The notes under the pieces were generated by a model. The model was not told the DNA's origin. It made no database searches and saw only the letters and a program-made list of their open reading frames with translations. Shown one piece after another: positions 21,850 through 31,660 of a DNA stretch of 64,000 bases (the first letter of the stretch is position 1; each line of letters opens with the position of its first letter). The stretch is from Apoderus coryli (Eukaryota; Arthropoda; Insecta; Coleoptera; Attelabidae). A program made the translations under genes and the position numbers. The stretch lies in the NCBI GenBank assembly GCA_911728435.2, contig OU452205.1, forward strand, positions 18,904,080 to 18,968,079, written 5' to 3'.

Positions 21850-22864
21850 TGATTAGGTAATATCGAAAGAAATGCCCATTGAATTGGTTCCTAAATTTTG
21901 AAAACAATCCCTGAAATAGAAATAGACCTTCAATCACATTCCATGTATATGAAATAAAATTGGACATCCGGCAACACTACACATCACCTGTTCAACCACA
22001 ACCAATAACTAATTGTAACCGCCGACGGCCAATCAAAATATATCAGGTAGGCATACCAACTAGAAACTTCACTAATTATGATCAGTTGTACCAGTCCCAT
22101 ATTTATCTTTATTAATACCTACTTACTAACAGTGTAAGAAAATCAGTCAAACGATGGCACCATCCATCGTATTATAAGCGTAAATTGACATTAGTGCAAC
22201 ACAAAATTATTATCATTTAATTAGTCTGTAAAAATGACATTAAATAAACTTGAAAAATAAAATCCATCACATACCTTCAGAGTATGCAACACAAAATGCA
22301 TGAAAATATTCTGTTATTTATAATACCCAAAAATTTAATTACTATTCACTATCATGGAATAACAAACATAGAAATTGCCACTGGGACACTTCTAAGCGTT
22401 GACGAGTTACTCAAACAATAGGCGCATGAAAATATCAAGTATGCAACCGTCACAAAACATACCACAGTGTTGTTCCCAGGTGCTTTTTCGTATTTTATTT
22501 AGGTACGTTTTGAGAGACCTCATACGTTAATACGCCGGAACGATATTCTAGTAAAAAAGGTACTAGATTCTAGTAGTTCAAATCAATATTTATCCCCTAT
22601 CTCAAGGAAAACCAAATATTCTACGAAATGGCTAATAGATACGAAGAAGTGAAACTTTACTGTCATCTCATCTAACCATCTTTGGCTGTCTGCTGTGTGC
22701 ATCTGAATCAGCAAGGAAGAGGTCAAATAAGAGAACAAAAAAAGAAAGATCTCATTTAACCTAACAAACAATTCATCAAGCGGTTTTGGGTTTTTTTTTA
22801 GAAAAAGTGATTCATTACATTAAACAAGCAAGGTTACAATTACTCGATTACTTAGATTTAATGA
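21850..22864. other. No gene recognised
   Basis: About 1 kb of AT-rich sequence with no supported coding frame, RNA or clear repeat. Confidence 0.4.
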
Positions 22865-22924
22865 AATTGTAAATCTAGTACGACAATTGTAAATCTAGTA
22901 CGAAAATTGTAAATCTAGTACGAA
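22865..22924. repeat. Three tandem copies of a 20-bp unit
   Basis: AATTGTAAATCTAGTACGAM is repeated three times at 20-bp spacing; CTAGTACGAAA appears once more at about 22937. The CTAGTAC word also occurs in the element at 14744-15131 and in the repeat at 266-427. Confidence 0.85.
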
Positions 22925-23017
22925 ATTGACGCGCCATCTAGTACGAAAAAAAAAAGCATCCGAACAACACTGCAACCACAAATAACATACCTAACCACAA
23001 TAGGAGTGATATGATTT

Positions 23018-23047
23018 CTTTGACTATAGGAATTCCTATAGTCAAAG
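23018..23047. repeat. Perfect 30-bp palindrome beside the assembly gap
   Basis: CTTTGACTATAGGAA is followed directly by its exact reverse complement. It lies 35 bases left of the run of N. TAGTCAAAG recurs at about 23612, just right of the gap. Confidence 0.9.
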
Positions 23048-23082
23048 TTTGATTTAATTTTATTAACTCATTTACAAGAAAT

Positions 23083-23582
23083 NNNNNNNNNNNNNNNNNN
23101 NNNNNNNNNNNNNNNNNNNNNNNNNNNNNNNNNNNNNNNNNNNNNNNNNNNNNNNNNNNNNNNNNNNNNNNNNNNNNNNNNNNNNNNNNNNNNNNNNNNN
23201 NNNNNNNNNNNNNNNNNNNNNNNNNNNNNNNNNNNNNNNNNNNNNNNNNNNNNNNNNNNNNNNNNNNNNNNNNNNNNNNNNNNNNNNNNNNNNNNNNNNN
23301 NNNNNNNNNNNNNNNNNNNNNNNNNNNNNNNNNNNNNNNNNNNNNNNNNNNNNNNNNNNNNNNNNNNNNNNNNNNNNNNNNNNNNNNNNNNNNNNNNNNN
23401 NNNNNNNNNNNNNNNNNNNNNNNNNNNNNNNNNNNNNNNNNNNNNNNNNNNNNNNNNNNNNNNNNNNNNNNNNNNNNNNNNNNNNNNNNNNNNNNNNNNN
23501 NNNNNNNNNNNNNNNNNNNNNNNNNNNNNNNNNNNNNNNNNNNNNNNNNNNNNNNNNNNNNNNNNNNNNNNNNNNNNNNNNN
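23083..23582. other. Assembly gap, 500 N
   Basis: Exactly 500 undetermined bases, probably a placeholder length. Open frames reported across it are artefacts. Confidence 0.99.
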
Positions 23583-24685
23583 AACATTCTGAAATAACAA
23601 CCATTTTGTTTAGTCAAAGATTAGTGGCTGCGTATATCCCAACTATACAATTGAAACAAAATTTATAAAAATTTAAAATGATCAAAAAGAAGAAAAACAG
23701 CAATATGCAATAGCTTAAATTTAACTTAATTAGTAATAATAAGAATTTTTCCTCGAAATGGTGAGTTATTTAATTTACAACAATTCGATCATATTATATA
23801 AAAAAAAAAAATATCCTTTTCAGACTTCAATACATTACTCTTAATACAATCATATAATGTAATAATTACAAAATACAGTTTCTCTACTAAATGTTACCAC
23901 TGATGATGAAGCTAGTGAGCTTCGAAACATGTATGGTGCTTTAATCGACATAACACATTAAGTGTGATGAATTAAACTGATTTCGTGGAGTCTGACGCTT
24001 TATTTCCTACTTCTATTTGTTATTTGTTTACAAATATCTCACCGTTCATTGGCTGAACGTACCGATTCGAGTGATGTCACTTGCAAGCCGACAGTTGACG
24101 GTTGCATTTCCGAGTGTCGGTAACCGTGGCATACAGAATAGCGTCGTTTTGATTACATCGGTCGTGCAACCCTTGGATGACGGTAACATACCGATACCGA
24201 CGATTGTCGATACAGTGTACAGAATAGCGCTACAGGCATGTTGCTCCGATTACCATCGGTCCTTCCAGAACCAATGTATTATCGCAAAGTCCGATATACT
24301 TCATGTGTGATTCCTTTAATCGGCATTGTGGTAACCCGGACATTAACTTTTCGTCTCTGTCTGAAATCACCAATAGCCTTCTTAATGGGTGATCATCGAG
24401 GGTACTCAAAGGATGAATTGCTCTATAACATGGTCTGCAATTGTAAGTAAGTTTTATTATTTATTATTATTGTTATTACCTATATTGTGTTTATTGTTTA
24501 CTTTATATCAATCTTGTTTCTTTTATTTTTATTTATATATAAAGTGTTATTTTGGGCTTTAGATTTTCCTGAAAAGGGGTGTGACCTGTGGGAAATAAAT
24601 GCTATTATTATTATTAAAATATGATAATTTTGCAAATACCTACCTACTATACTAGGTACTAATATCTTATATATATCCTGCTTAC
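23583..24685 (+). other. Repeat-derived stretch with a retroelement-like 3' end
   Basis: Bases 23583-23612 match 5957-5986 with one mismatch. Near 23900-23932 a short hairpin word (GAAGCTAGTGAGCTTC) is preceded by CTGATGAT and followed by GAAACATGT. From about 24030 to 24460 GC content rises and partial open frames appear. Near 24590-24618 the sequence reads GGGAAATAAATGC, then ATT repeats, resembling the simple-repeat tail of some non-LTR elements. I infer a decayed retroelement 3' end without recognisable RT motifs. Confidence 0.35.
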
Positions 24686-24880
24686 CTGTTATTAGATTAT
24701 TCCAAATCATCTTCAGTAAGTGTAAGAAGATGTAACACAGTCTCTTTCGTGAGTCAAAAACGTTAAATCGTCCATTTTATGAAAATAGTTAGTTCTTATA
24801 TTAATTTGATGCGGAAACCCATAATCAATGATCTCTATAAGATCCATGTCATCTTCAAATATTTCCCAATCGAAATCCAT
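24686..24880 (-). pseudogene. First coding exon of a Harbinger transposase, with a small deletion
   Basis: The minus strand starts MDFDWEIFEDDMDL at 24880 and continues through YGFPHQINIRTNYFHKMDDL. After a short deletion it shifts frame into TKETVLHLLTLTEDDLE and ends at a donor (AACAG|GTAAGC) at 24686. Acidic start, R.N....DDLTF and KETVL.LL..IE are the N-terminal signature of PIF/Harbinger transposases. The remaining exons are not found nearby. It is a separate insertion from the remnant at 2617-3536. Confidence 0.7.
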
Positions 24881-24920
24881 TTTTTCTTTCTCTGTTTACT
24901 TCTGAATATAGGTATAATTA

Positions 24921-27360
24921 TATCGATACCTGTTCGCCAATCTATCGTAAGCTACCAAAGTCAAAGTTTACAGGAGGGCGATGTTTTTGTTACAACTGGA
25001 AAATATAAACATAGAGATCCCAGTTCTTTATATCCATTTAGGTGTATTACGTTTTTCATTAAAATAATATTTTTATGTCATTATTTTAAAAATTTCTCCT
25101 TTATTTGTCACTTACAATATTTTGGTAGAGTAAAACCTGCATCGTAAAACATCGTAAGCAACGCAGTTACGATACTTTCGTTCTAACTATTGTGCATTTA
25201 CGATACTTTATACTATTTATAAATTTTAAAGGTTTTCGGAAGATCGATGCAAATTCTTGAAATAAAGTTTAGTAAAATAATTATTTTTATACCATTAACA
25301 AAGTTATCTATCTCTATATGTACATCTCTTAATTTAATATTACTGAAAATGGGCTAAATACGGGTTGTCCTCTTAAAAATAACTGTGCCAAATAGCTTGT
25401 TCTTTTTCTCGGATTCAACATACAGTGTTTTTCTTATTTAGTTTGAGAAAATAAAATTCCTTTTTGATTTTAATAAACGTATTTTTCCTAAGACAAAATA
25501 AAACTTTGTGACAACTTTTGATGAAATTATAAACACATCTTCTAACGACATCAGGAGTTTTATTATGAGGTATGTGTTTTCCTCTGCAATCAGGCTTGGC
25601 AGTTTTTTCAATAGCGTTACGAACAGCATATGTTAACGTCATTTGTGAAATATCTAAAGTCTTTAATAAGAATTGCTGACAAACCTCAAAAGAAAAATGA
25701 TTCCATGTAATGAAATATTTATAGGAATACTGTCTTCTACTTTCTAAGACATTTTGTGTTCTTCTTCGGATCGGTACAGATTGAACACAAGTAAGTAACC
25801 AGTTACGTTGTCGCTCATAGCTACCTAAGCCCCTGTAGAATTCGTGAATGTTTTGCCCATCCACTTCCATGAAATGTGTTGCCGATCTGAATTACATCTT
25901 TTAAGCATACTTTCTTTCTTTAGAGGAACTTTATATGTTACTACTGGTAGATCTTCTTCTGATGAGCTTTCATAATCTACAAGTCTAGTGAAATCAGAGT
26001 GAAGGGAATTATTATCAATAAAAGTAATTTCTGATTCAGCTTCGAATCGATTACTTTCAGAAAAGCCCTCAGCGTCGGTAAATGCCGTATTATTTAGGTC
26101 TAACTGGAAATTATCAATTTTATCAATACTTTGCAATTCTTGGTTTGAAATGCCATCACTGGTAGTTGTAATGGTGTCTAGGATATGAACTGGCATATTA
26201 TTAAAATCATCTGCATTGAAAAGTTCATTACTATAACGCATGGAAACCTGTTCAGGAACTTCATAATTTTCATTTGTCATTGCAATAAAATCTTGTTTGT
26301 TAAACATTTGGTCACATAATATCAAAGCCTGTTGTTTGGGAACTGTAGTAATAATTAATGGTTTCTCAGAGACTATAGGGGTACAAATAATATTACCAAT
26401 AAGATCATGTTTGCTAAATAGTTGTTTACTTGTGGAATTCTGTTGTTCGGAAACACTATTATCTAAATTAGTAGTTTTTTCTGTCTCATTGGATTCAGTT
26501 ATATAAATATCATTAGATTTCATTTTGGACCAATTATTCGGATCAATATTTTCTTTTAAATTTGTTGAATTTTGCCTAAGGGCAGCATGTAAGATCTTCG
26601 ACGCACGCGATGACATCTGGCCTAAAATAACGTTATTTTGTTTTATTATTATGTAATATTGCAATTTAAATTATCAAATAACATACAGAAACTATGGGTA
26701 CCTATCCTATTACTATTTTCTAATAAAAAATAATAAACTCAGTAAAATATCGGGTTCTGAAATATTTTTTTTACCGTTTTAAGTTATTTAATAACAGAAT
26801 TTATTATGATGAGGTTTCCCTGTCCTGATGGAATCTTTCTGAATGTAATCGTTTTATGTTAGGTTAGGTTAATATGCTAGTAAGCTTAATAGACGTTTAA
26901 ATAAAAAGTGAGAGTATAACATACAAACTTTGGCTTTCTAGAGATTCTATACTTAATACTGAATAATTTAAATAGCAACAATTTTATTTTTTTAGCTCAA
27001 ATATGTACTAAAAATGAAAAAAAAAAACACTTACCGTTGTCACTGTTCCGCAAAATACTTTGACAGATAAGTAACTTAACCAACAATACAGATATCGTAA
27101 GTCACATCATGTGATGTCGCTTACGATATTCTCGACGTAGCCAAAATAAAATGAAACGTAGGTTACCATATTTTTGCAATTCATTAAACATATTTTGACA
27201 CTTACGATAAAATAAAAACCGTTTTTTATTAAAAACGGTGTATATTTGACTTACTATAGTATGTCAGATTGTTAATTTTATAAAAACACTTACTATGGTC
27301 AGAAAATCTCAATTTGAACGAAATTGAGGCTTACGATAGTTTGGCAAAAAACGATCGATA
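24921..27360. mobile_element. 2.4-kb inverted-repeat DNA element with clustered CTTACGATA motifs
   Basis: The left end (24921-24953) starts TATCGATACC and contains GCCAATCTATCGTAAGC. The reverse complement of the right end starts TATCGATCG and contains GCCAAACTATCGTAAGC; about 26 of 33 positions match. TA symmetry at both ends suggests a TA target duplication. TATCGTAAG or its complement CTTACGATA, with close variants, recurs near 24943, 25150, 25167, 25199, 27093, 27120, 27203 and 27329. All copies fall within about 300 bp of an end, as transposase-binding sites often do. The only gene inside is the broken ORF at 25415-26616. The superfamily is not assigned. Confidence 0.65.
25415..26616 (-). 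pseudogene. Broken copy of a multi-copy insect gene family (SYERQR...RRRTQ...RGKHIPHNKTP)
   Basis: Translation starts at an ATG at 26616 (MSSRASKILHAALRQNSTN), directly after an acceptor (TTTTAG|GCCAG). The first ~250 residues are polar and acidic (Ser, Thr, Asn, Glu), probably disordered. Near 25860 the frame shifts. The second frame carries conserved-looking blocks: FYRGLGSYERQRNWLLTCV, VPIRRRTQN, YSYKYF, VCQQFLLKTLDISQMTLTYA and RGKHIPHNKTP. It then runs into AT-rich residues and a stop, so the C-terminal half is lost. I recall these blocks from a family repeated many times in insect genomes and suspect a transposon-encoded protein, but no function is known to me. It sits alone inside the inverted-repeat element 24921-27360. 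Confidence 0.55.
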
Positions 27361-27600
27361 TATAGTATAATTTCAATTTTAATCTCGTCTTATTGTACAT
27401 CGCTGAATTAAAACGTCGGTGCACTCGGCAATTAATGTTATTATTCTTTTTTCTGAACACGTCATTTTTGACATAAAATTTCAAATATTTCGAAAACGGC
27501 AGGCGGTAGGTCTAACATATTATGCATGAAGTATGTTTAGAATTACAAGGAGAATCCAAAAAAAATATAATTTATATAGGGTCGTATTTGAAATAAGGGA
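27361..27600. other. Short spacer, nothing recognised
   Basis: AT-rich sequence between two repeats. Confidence 0.4.
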
Positions 27601-27759
27601 GTTGCACCCATTTCCGGTATGACCGGAAGTACTAGATTCTTGAAAACATTTTAGCCAAATTGGTTCCGTCGATCTAAGTACTACACCATATTTTCAGATT
27701 GTTCCACAGTGTAGTTTCTCCATAATCGATCGATTCCCTTCCCAGAGGGACACCCGGTA
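27601..27759 (-). repeat. Dispersed repeat, copy 2 (inverted relative to 266-427)
   Basis: The reverse complement matches 266-427 across nearly its whole length. The two copies are 27 kb apart in opposite orientation. Confidence 0.75.
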
Positions 27760-28439
27760 CAGTCGGTTTTTTATTGCTTGGCTTAGCTGGTAACTTGACA
27801 CTACACGCAGTTGATATCCGGTATGATTGGACCAAATGTTGGGTTTGAATTAGTGGACTGTATTATTATTATTTTTATGATTTTTATTTAACGTAACAAT
27901 AATAACTTAAAACTAAACATAAATAAACTTTAGTAAAATGATGACATAAGACAGAGCACATTGTGTGTCTATCTAAAAATGTCACTGTTAGTACTTTAGG
28001 CGCTATCGTGGAAGAATACATACAGACAGACAGGCAGACAGAGACCCAACACACACAGACAGACAGACTGACTTCCATCTAGAAATAGTCTTAATCGTCA
28101 CAATGGTTATATGCGTCTTTATCTCAAAATTTTTTTAGCGCGTTCACAATACTTTTCCTATGGGTCTGGAAAGTAAAGTGGATACAACTAAGAGTATTAC
28201 CGAGACTATAAATTAGCATCTCAGTTGATAAATAAAGCAAAATATAAAGTACTTAATTGTATTCCAAGTTAAATGAAAACCACCGAACTGTTAAATGGGT
28301 GGTGCCTAGGGAATTTTGTTCGCTAAATTTACGGTAGTTTACTAACAACTAATACCAAAAAAAGGTTAAGTGCATCTATTGCAGATATATATGCAATATA
28401 TAAATGCTACACGACTAACGCAACACATAGTAAAATGCA
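27760..28439. repeat. CAGA/CACA-rich simple sequence near 28018-28075; otherwise no gene
   Basis: Around 28018-28075 the strand is built from CAGACAGACAGG-type tetranucleotide repeats and CACACACAG. The ORF that crosses it on the minus strand is low-complexity and not a gene. Confidence 0.6.
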
Positions 28440-28800
28440 ACAAGTGTCCAAGAATAAAGAAATCATTTGATTTGAGCTACGGTAACGAAACGACGCAAAA
28501 ACTCTTTTGGATTTCGGCTGAACATCGCAAAGACTCCTTTGAAGGGCTGAAACGGTGGTCTTTATGGTTGATTATGAGCAATCGCGGCTTTCATCGCGCC
28601 GACAGCATTTTAATATCCATATTCATGGAAAATGAATTGCGCCCGCTCATTTGACATGCCTATAGCCTCAGTTAACTCACGCACTTTCCATCTTCGATTA
28701 TCCAATATTATTCCATGGATTTTGTTGACGATTTCTGGCGTAACGACTTCTTTTGGACGACCAGAACGTTCAGCGTCACTTGTACTAGTGCGGCCTTAAC
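28440..28800 (-). pseudogene. mariner transposase remnant
   Basis: The minus strand from about 28795 reads GRTSTSDAERSGRPKEVVTP, then EIVNKIHGIILDNRRWKVRE and LTEAIGMSNERAQFIFHEY. This is the helix-turn-helix region of mariner transposases, with the linker SGRPKEV. One base then shifts the frame into DIKMLSAR, a stop, and KPRLLIINHKDHRF, matching the start of the catalytic domain. Further decay follows, and no intact aspartate triad remains. Terminal repeats not identified. Confidence 0.8.
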
Positions 28801-29403
28801 GGTAGTATTTATCAAACCTCCTAGTTTCGGTAATTGTCTTTTTGCGCAAAAATTAATGCTTGATCGAAATTTTACAGTACAGCAGCAGTTTTGTCCCGGA
28901 TTTTTATCAAACCACCCGCGTACTAATACCAAGCAGATTTTATCTTCCTCCTCGGTGTCTGTATAGCACGAATATACCATACCGTGGGCCTTTTGAACGG
29001 TTTCTCAGATTGGTACAAACATTATAATTATGACAGCTAATAATATCACGCAAATTGGACCTTTTGAACAATTTTGCAGATTGTTAATAAAGTTGCATTT
29101 TTTGAAATTTAATTTTGTCCTCTGCCCTACGAGAAACTATTAGTACCTAGCAATTAATATTGTACCTAGCAATTAATATTGTCTGTCTATGGGAAATTAC
29201 AGATAGAATGACTGAATTTTGTTTATCAAACGCGTTTAATAAACTCCAAATTATTCAAATGCACCTGGTTGTATAAAAATGGGTTAAGGCACTTTTGGTT
29301 CCAAAATACTATTCAAAAAAATAAAGTTAGTATGTGCCTAATATTCATAAATTTATAAGACAAAGAAATCGAAAAAGAGAAACAAATTCTAGGCTTTACC
29401 TAC
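28801..29403. other. No aquaporin terminal exon found here
   Basis: The minus-strand ORF over 28708-28980 continues the mariner region in another frame. A 20-bp word (TACCTAGCAATTAATATTGT) is tandemly repeated at about 29152-29191. I searched by eye for the last aquaporin exon and saw none. Confidence 0.4.
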
Positions 29404-31660
29404 CCACTGATAACTGAAGTCCTGTTCAACAACAGCAGGAGCAAATGATCGTGCCGTGTTCATGCTGCAGCCTGTTAATGGACTCTGAAAATAGTATTGA
29501 ATATACTAATATAATTTACATAATATTGCATGTTGTAGGTAAAATTATAAAAAAAATTAAATTCTTCGATTTTCTCCGCAAATAAGTGATTTGACTAATT
29601 TTTGTCGTAAATAAGCACTTCCTTTAGTGCGAAGTCCTTACGTTGATCGTCTTGCCGCTTATCTGTTGCCCAATTATCACAATGTACTGTTACATTCCTC
29701 ATATTATCTTTTCCTTCTGCGCGCGAACTGTGCTTGCAGTTTGCTGGGCATGGTCTCCTCGATAATTCATACGCGTTGGCGTGGAGTTTTTCCGGCCCTA
29801 TGTTCTACGTCGAAGTCGAACTCTAGCAACATCTCTATCCATCTTGCTACTTGTCCTTCTGGGTTCTTGAATTGTAGCAACCATTTCGGAGAAGCATGAT
29901 CAGTCAGGTAATTTGTTTGGAGTTTCACACGTAGTGACCAGATTTACACATACCGATGATACTGGCGAACAACTTCCAATTTCCGTCGATTTCTTGAGTG
30001 AACTGAATTTTCAGTATTCTAATCGGAATCGTTCTAATTGCACGTACAAGGGTCTTCCCTATTGCAACGCCTCGTCCTATTTCCGAATCATGAACCTTGG
30101 GTTCTAACATCATAATCGTTCCAAAATCGTTCCCAAAATCGGTCTCCATGTGGGCACTAACTACCATTACAGTTCTCTCAGGTACAGTAATGTCTTCCGC
30201 CAAAATTACTCGCACCGTATCTTCGTACTTATAATGCAGGATAATTTTTATACTTAATGTACCACGTTTAAGATTGAGTTCGAGTCGTGCATGACGTCCA
30301 TTCCCAATATCATGTTGTCTTCCACATCCGCTACCAGAACTCTATGTTTGAAAATTGTATTGCCCAACTGAATACTGACGTTCGCTTCTCCATGAATGTT
30401 TGCCTGATCCTCTGTAGCCGTACGAAGTCGGTGGTCGGTTGAATTTTAGTGTTCACTATATCATATCTGATGATGGTCCTTGTCGCTGCCATATCAACAA
30501 GCAGGGACACTTGTTTACCGTTGACTAAACCGTTGAGAAACACACTATTCGGTCTATGCGTTATTGAAACAACTAGTGCACTATTTTTTTCCAACGGTCC
30601 ACGGGGTTGCTTGCTGCCTTCTTTCTTGCAGCGGCTTCAGATATAACCCTCTTCTCCATAGTTCCAATATCGAATTGAACGTTTCTGTTTGTTTCAGCGC
30701 ACTCGCAGAATCTTAATTTTCTCCATCCAATAGACGCAAACGCATAGTGACCCTCGAACTCTGTTTGACAGCTTCGATTTCCGATGCCGTCGTTATCGCG
30801 TCCATTAGGTGTTATCGGTCTGGCTAAAAGCAGTGCCTCCCTTACAGTATGATCACGAAGCCCAACGCAGAAAACATGTACCGATCCAAAAACATTCGCT
30901 GGGGTACCGAAATATGCCAAACGAACCAATCGCTCGATGTCAGCTTCGTATTCTTGAAGCGTTTCCCCCGACTTCTGCAAGCGACTCTTCAGTTGCACTC
31001 AACTCGCAAGAATTTGTTTTTGTGATTTAATTTACCCTCATATATTTTTGTAATCAATTTAAGTAATTGAAATAGGTAATAAAAGAAACTCCAAGTATTA
31101 CTTACAGCGACCATGGACATGGCAGCAATGATAAAACCAAATCTCGCCGGTGTAGAATCCTGTTTGCTTGCATTCTTTTTATCCCATACACCGCAACATA
31201 CCAACAGTAACGTACACGTTAATATTGTTTCTATAATTAAAGCATTAATATTTGATACGTCCCTATTTGGTTTTGTTGAACAGAATCCATGAGGTATCCA
31301 CTTTGGTGGCATTACAACCTTAAAATACAACACAGAATGATTATTGAGCGTACCTACTGAATCTTTGGAAGGTTAATTCAGAACGTTATATAGAAGTTGA
31401 TAAATGAAATAGAAAAGTTGTAGTATTCTTGAAACTGGTAGACAGAAATATTTAGACAATGCATGTTTGTAATAAGTCAATAGAAACTTACTTCAGAGGA
31501 ACTGACATGTACTTACTTTTAAAAGTGCAAAGCCTAATATTGCTCCAAGAAATTGTGCTACAATATATATAATTCCCATTAAGGGAGTCAATATTTTAAA
31601 TATCACGGTTCCTGCTGTTACTGCTGGGTTTAAATGGGCTCCTGAGATGTGTCCAAAGCA
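29404..31660 (-). CDS. Aquaporin (MIP family), three internal exons; both gene ends missing
   Basis: Three minus-strand exons join in phase 0: 31660-31517 (48 codons), 31318-31106 (71) and 29484-29404 (27). All have AG acceptors and good donors (AAAA|GTAAGT, GCT|GTAAGT, TGG|GTAGGT). The first has CFGHISGAHLNPAVTAG, the first NPA loop, then a helix (LMGIIYIVAQFLGAILGFAL). The second has an extracellular loop and helices (INALIIETILTCTLLLVC, FGFIIAAMSMV). The third holds the second pore loop, SPLTGCSMNTARSFAPAVV. The usual NPA is NTA here. Aquaporins form membrane pores for water or small solutes. The N-terminal exon(s) before the first NPA and the last helix exon were not found, so they are distant, outside the window, or lost. 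A decayed gypsy element fills most of the intron 29485-31105. Confidence 0.8.
29640..30998 (-). pseudogene. Ty3/gypsy retrotransposon remnant (gag, protease, RNase H pieces)
   Basis: On the minus strand, from 30998 down, a gag-like piece reads LKSRLQKSGETLQEYEADIE and FCVGLRDHTVREALLLARP. A protease-like piece near 30594-30331 contains NGLVNGKQVSLLVDMAATR, where the DTG active site has become DMA. A connector piece lies near 30215-29925. An RNase H end near 29880-29800 reads LLQFKNPEGQVARWIEMLLE. The polymerase core between protease and RNase H is deleted, and several frameshifts are present. No LTRs found. It lies within an aquaporin intron, same strand. Confidence 0.75.

Noticed and set aside
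22938..23617. Three long minus-strand ORFs across the gap
   Set aside because: They consist almost entirely of undetermined bases.
24017..24450. Overlapping plus-strand ORFs of 97 and 70 codons
   Set aside because: No motif in either frame; GC rise and tail suggest retroelement debris instead.
28708..28980. 90-codon minus-strand ORF as a separate gene
   Set aside because: It overlaps the mariner remnant in a different frame; the conserved helix-turn-helix words are in the mariner frame.
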